Positions 5,554 to 5,630 of a stretch of 5,630 nucleotides of DNA are shown here, piece after piece. Below the pieces are notes generated by a model. That model was not told the origin of the DNA, did not search any database, and worked only from the letters and a program-made list of their open reading frames with translations. The stretch covers positions 1 to 5,630 of the forward strand of contig CALDMR010000041.1 in assembly GCA_937915065.1 (NCBI GenBank), written 5' to 3'. Positions within the stretch are counted from its first letter, which is position 1. The number at the start of each line of letters is the position of its first letter. A program made the position numbers and the translations under genes. The stretch is from an uncultured Clostridia bacterium (lineage in GTDB: Bacteria > Bacillota > Clostridia > Oscillospirales > Oscillospiraceae).

Positions 5554-5580
5554 AAAAAACCTCCGCTCGCCTGGCGAGTG
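5554..5580 (-). terminator. Weak terminator-like hairpin for minus-strand transcripts
   Basis: CGCTCGC (5564-5570) and GCGAGTG (5574-5580) form a 7-pair stem, including one G-U pair, with a 3-base CTG loop. On the plus strand no T-run follows. On the minus strand the stem is followed, after GAGG, by TTTTTT (plus-strand A-run at 5554-5559). It could therefore end a convergent gene from the right, or simply be an mRNA 3'-end stem for trpZ, starting 20 bases after its stop. Confidence 0.35.
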
Positions 5581-5607
5581 AACTGCCCCAGATTGTGCAG
5601 ACAGTAC

Positions 5608-5630
5608 AAAAAAGAGCCCCTGGTAGGAAA
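5608..5630. terminator. Left half of a probable bidirectional terminator, cut by window end
   Basis: AAAAAA (5608-5613) followed by GAGCCCC (5614-5620) has the form of the A-tract and 5' arm of a bidirectional intrinsic terminator. Its GGGGCTC-TTTTTT half would lie past 5630. It would be well placed to end the trpXYZ transcript, 65 bases after the trpZ stop. The missing arm cannot be seen, so this is inference from a common pattern. Confidence 0.4.

Noticed and set aside
4587..5609. 340-codon minus-strand open frame across trpZ
   Set aside because: Antisense shadow of the ATPase gene with biased composition and no plausible family.

Overview
The window reads as a mid-to-high GC Firmicute, most likely a gut-type Clostridia of the Oscillospiraceae/Ruminococcaceae kind. 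This is inference from three things: sigma-A promoters and strong AGGAGG ribosome sites, a CIRCE operator and a T-box riboswitch (Gram-positive style regulation), and a Gram-positive type HtpG beside a lipoprotein-dependent ABC importer. No mobile element, CRISPR array, tRNA or rRNA gene was seen.

Layout. Bases 1-53 (minus strand) hold the first 17 codons of a small divergent gene whose product was not identified with certainty. Bases 54-328 are the divergent intergenic region. On the plus strand it carries a near-consensus extended -10 promoter, and a CIRCE inverted repeat lies over the expected transcription start. A roughly 170-base leader with foldable elements follows. Bases 329-2221 are htpG (Hsp90 chaperone), followed by a GC-rich hairpin terminator at 2243-2287.

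Bases 2317-2643 are a promoter plus a full T-box leader. Stem I presents the specifier UGG (Trp), and the T-box sequence lies at 2577-2592. The antiterminator and terminator share one strand. Bases 2714-5543 are a three-gene ABC importer operon: lipoprotein binding protein (trpX), membrane permease (trpY) and ATPase (trpZ). The Trp specifier and the PF04392-type binding protein together make tryptophan, or a close precursor or analogue, the likely substrate. The last 87 bases hold hairpins and the left half of a probable bidirectional terminator cut by the window edge.

How it works together. htpG is probably repressed by HrcA at CIRCE and induced by protein-folding stress. The importer is probably made only when uncharged tRNA-Trp accumulates and stabilises the antiterminator. 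TrpX and TrpZ contain no tryptophan at all, which fits a system that must be translated during tryptophan starvation. Three hairpins between trpX and trpY may let the binding protein be made in excess over the membrane complex.

I do not see a wholly novel system. The most notable items are the CIRCE operator on htpG, the Trp T-box with its wobble-rich switch, the Trp-free components, and a possible pseudoknot over the htpG ribosome site.
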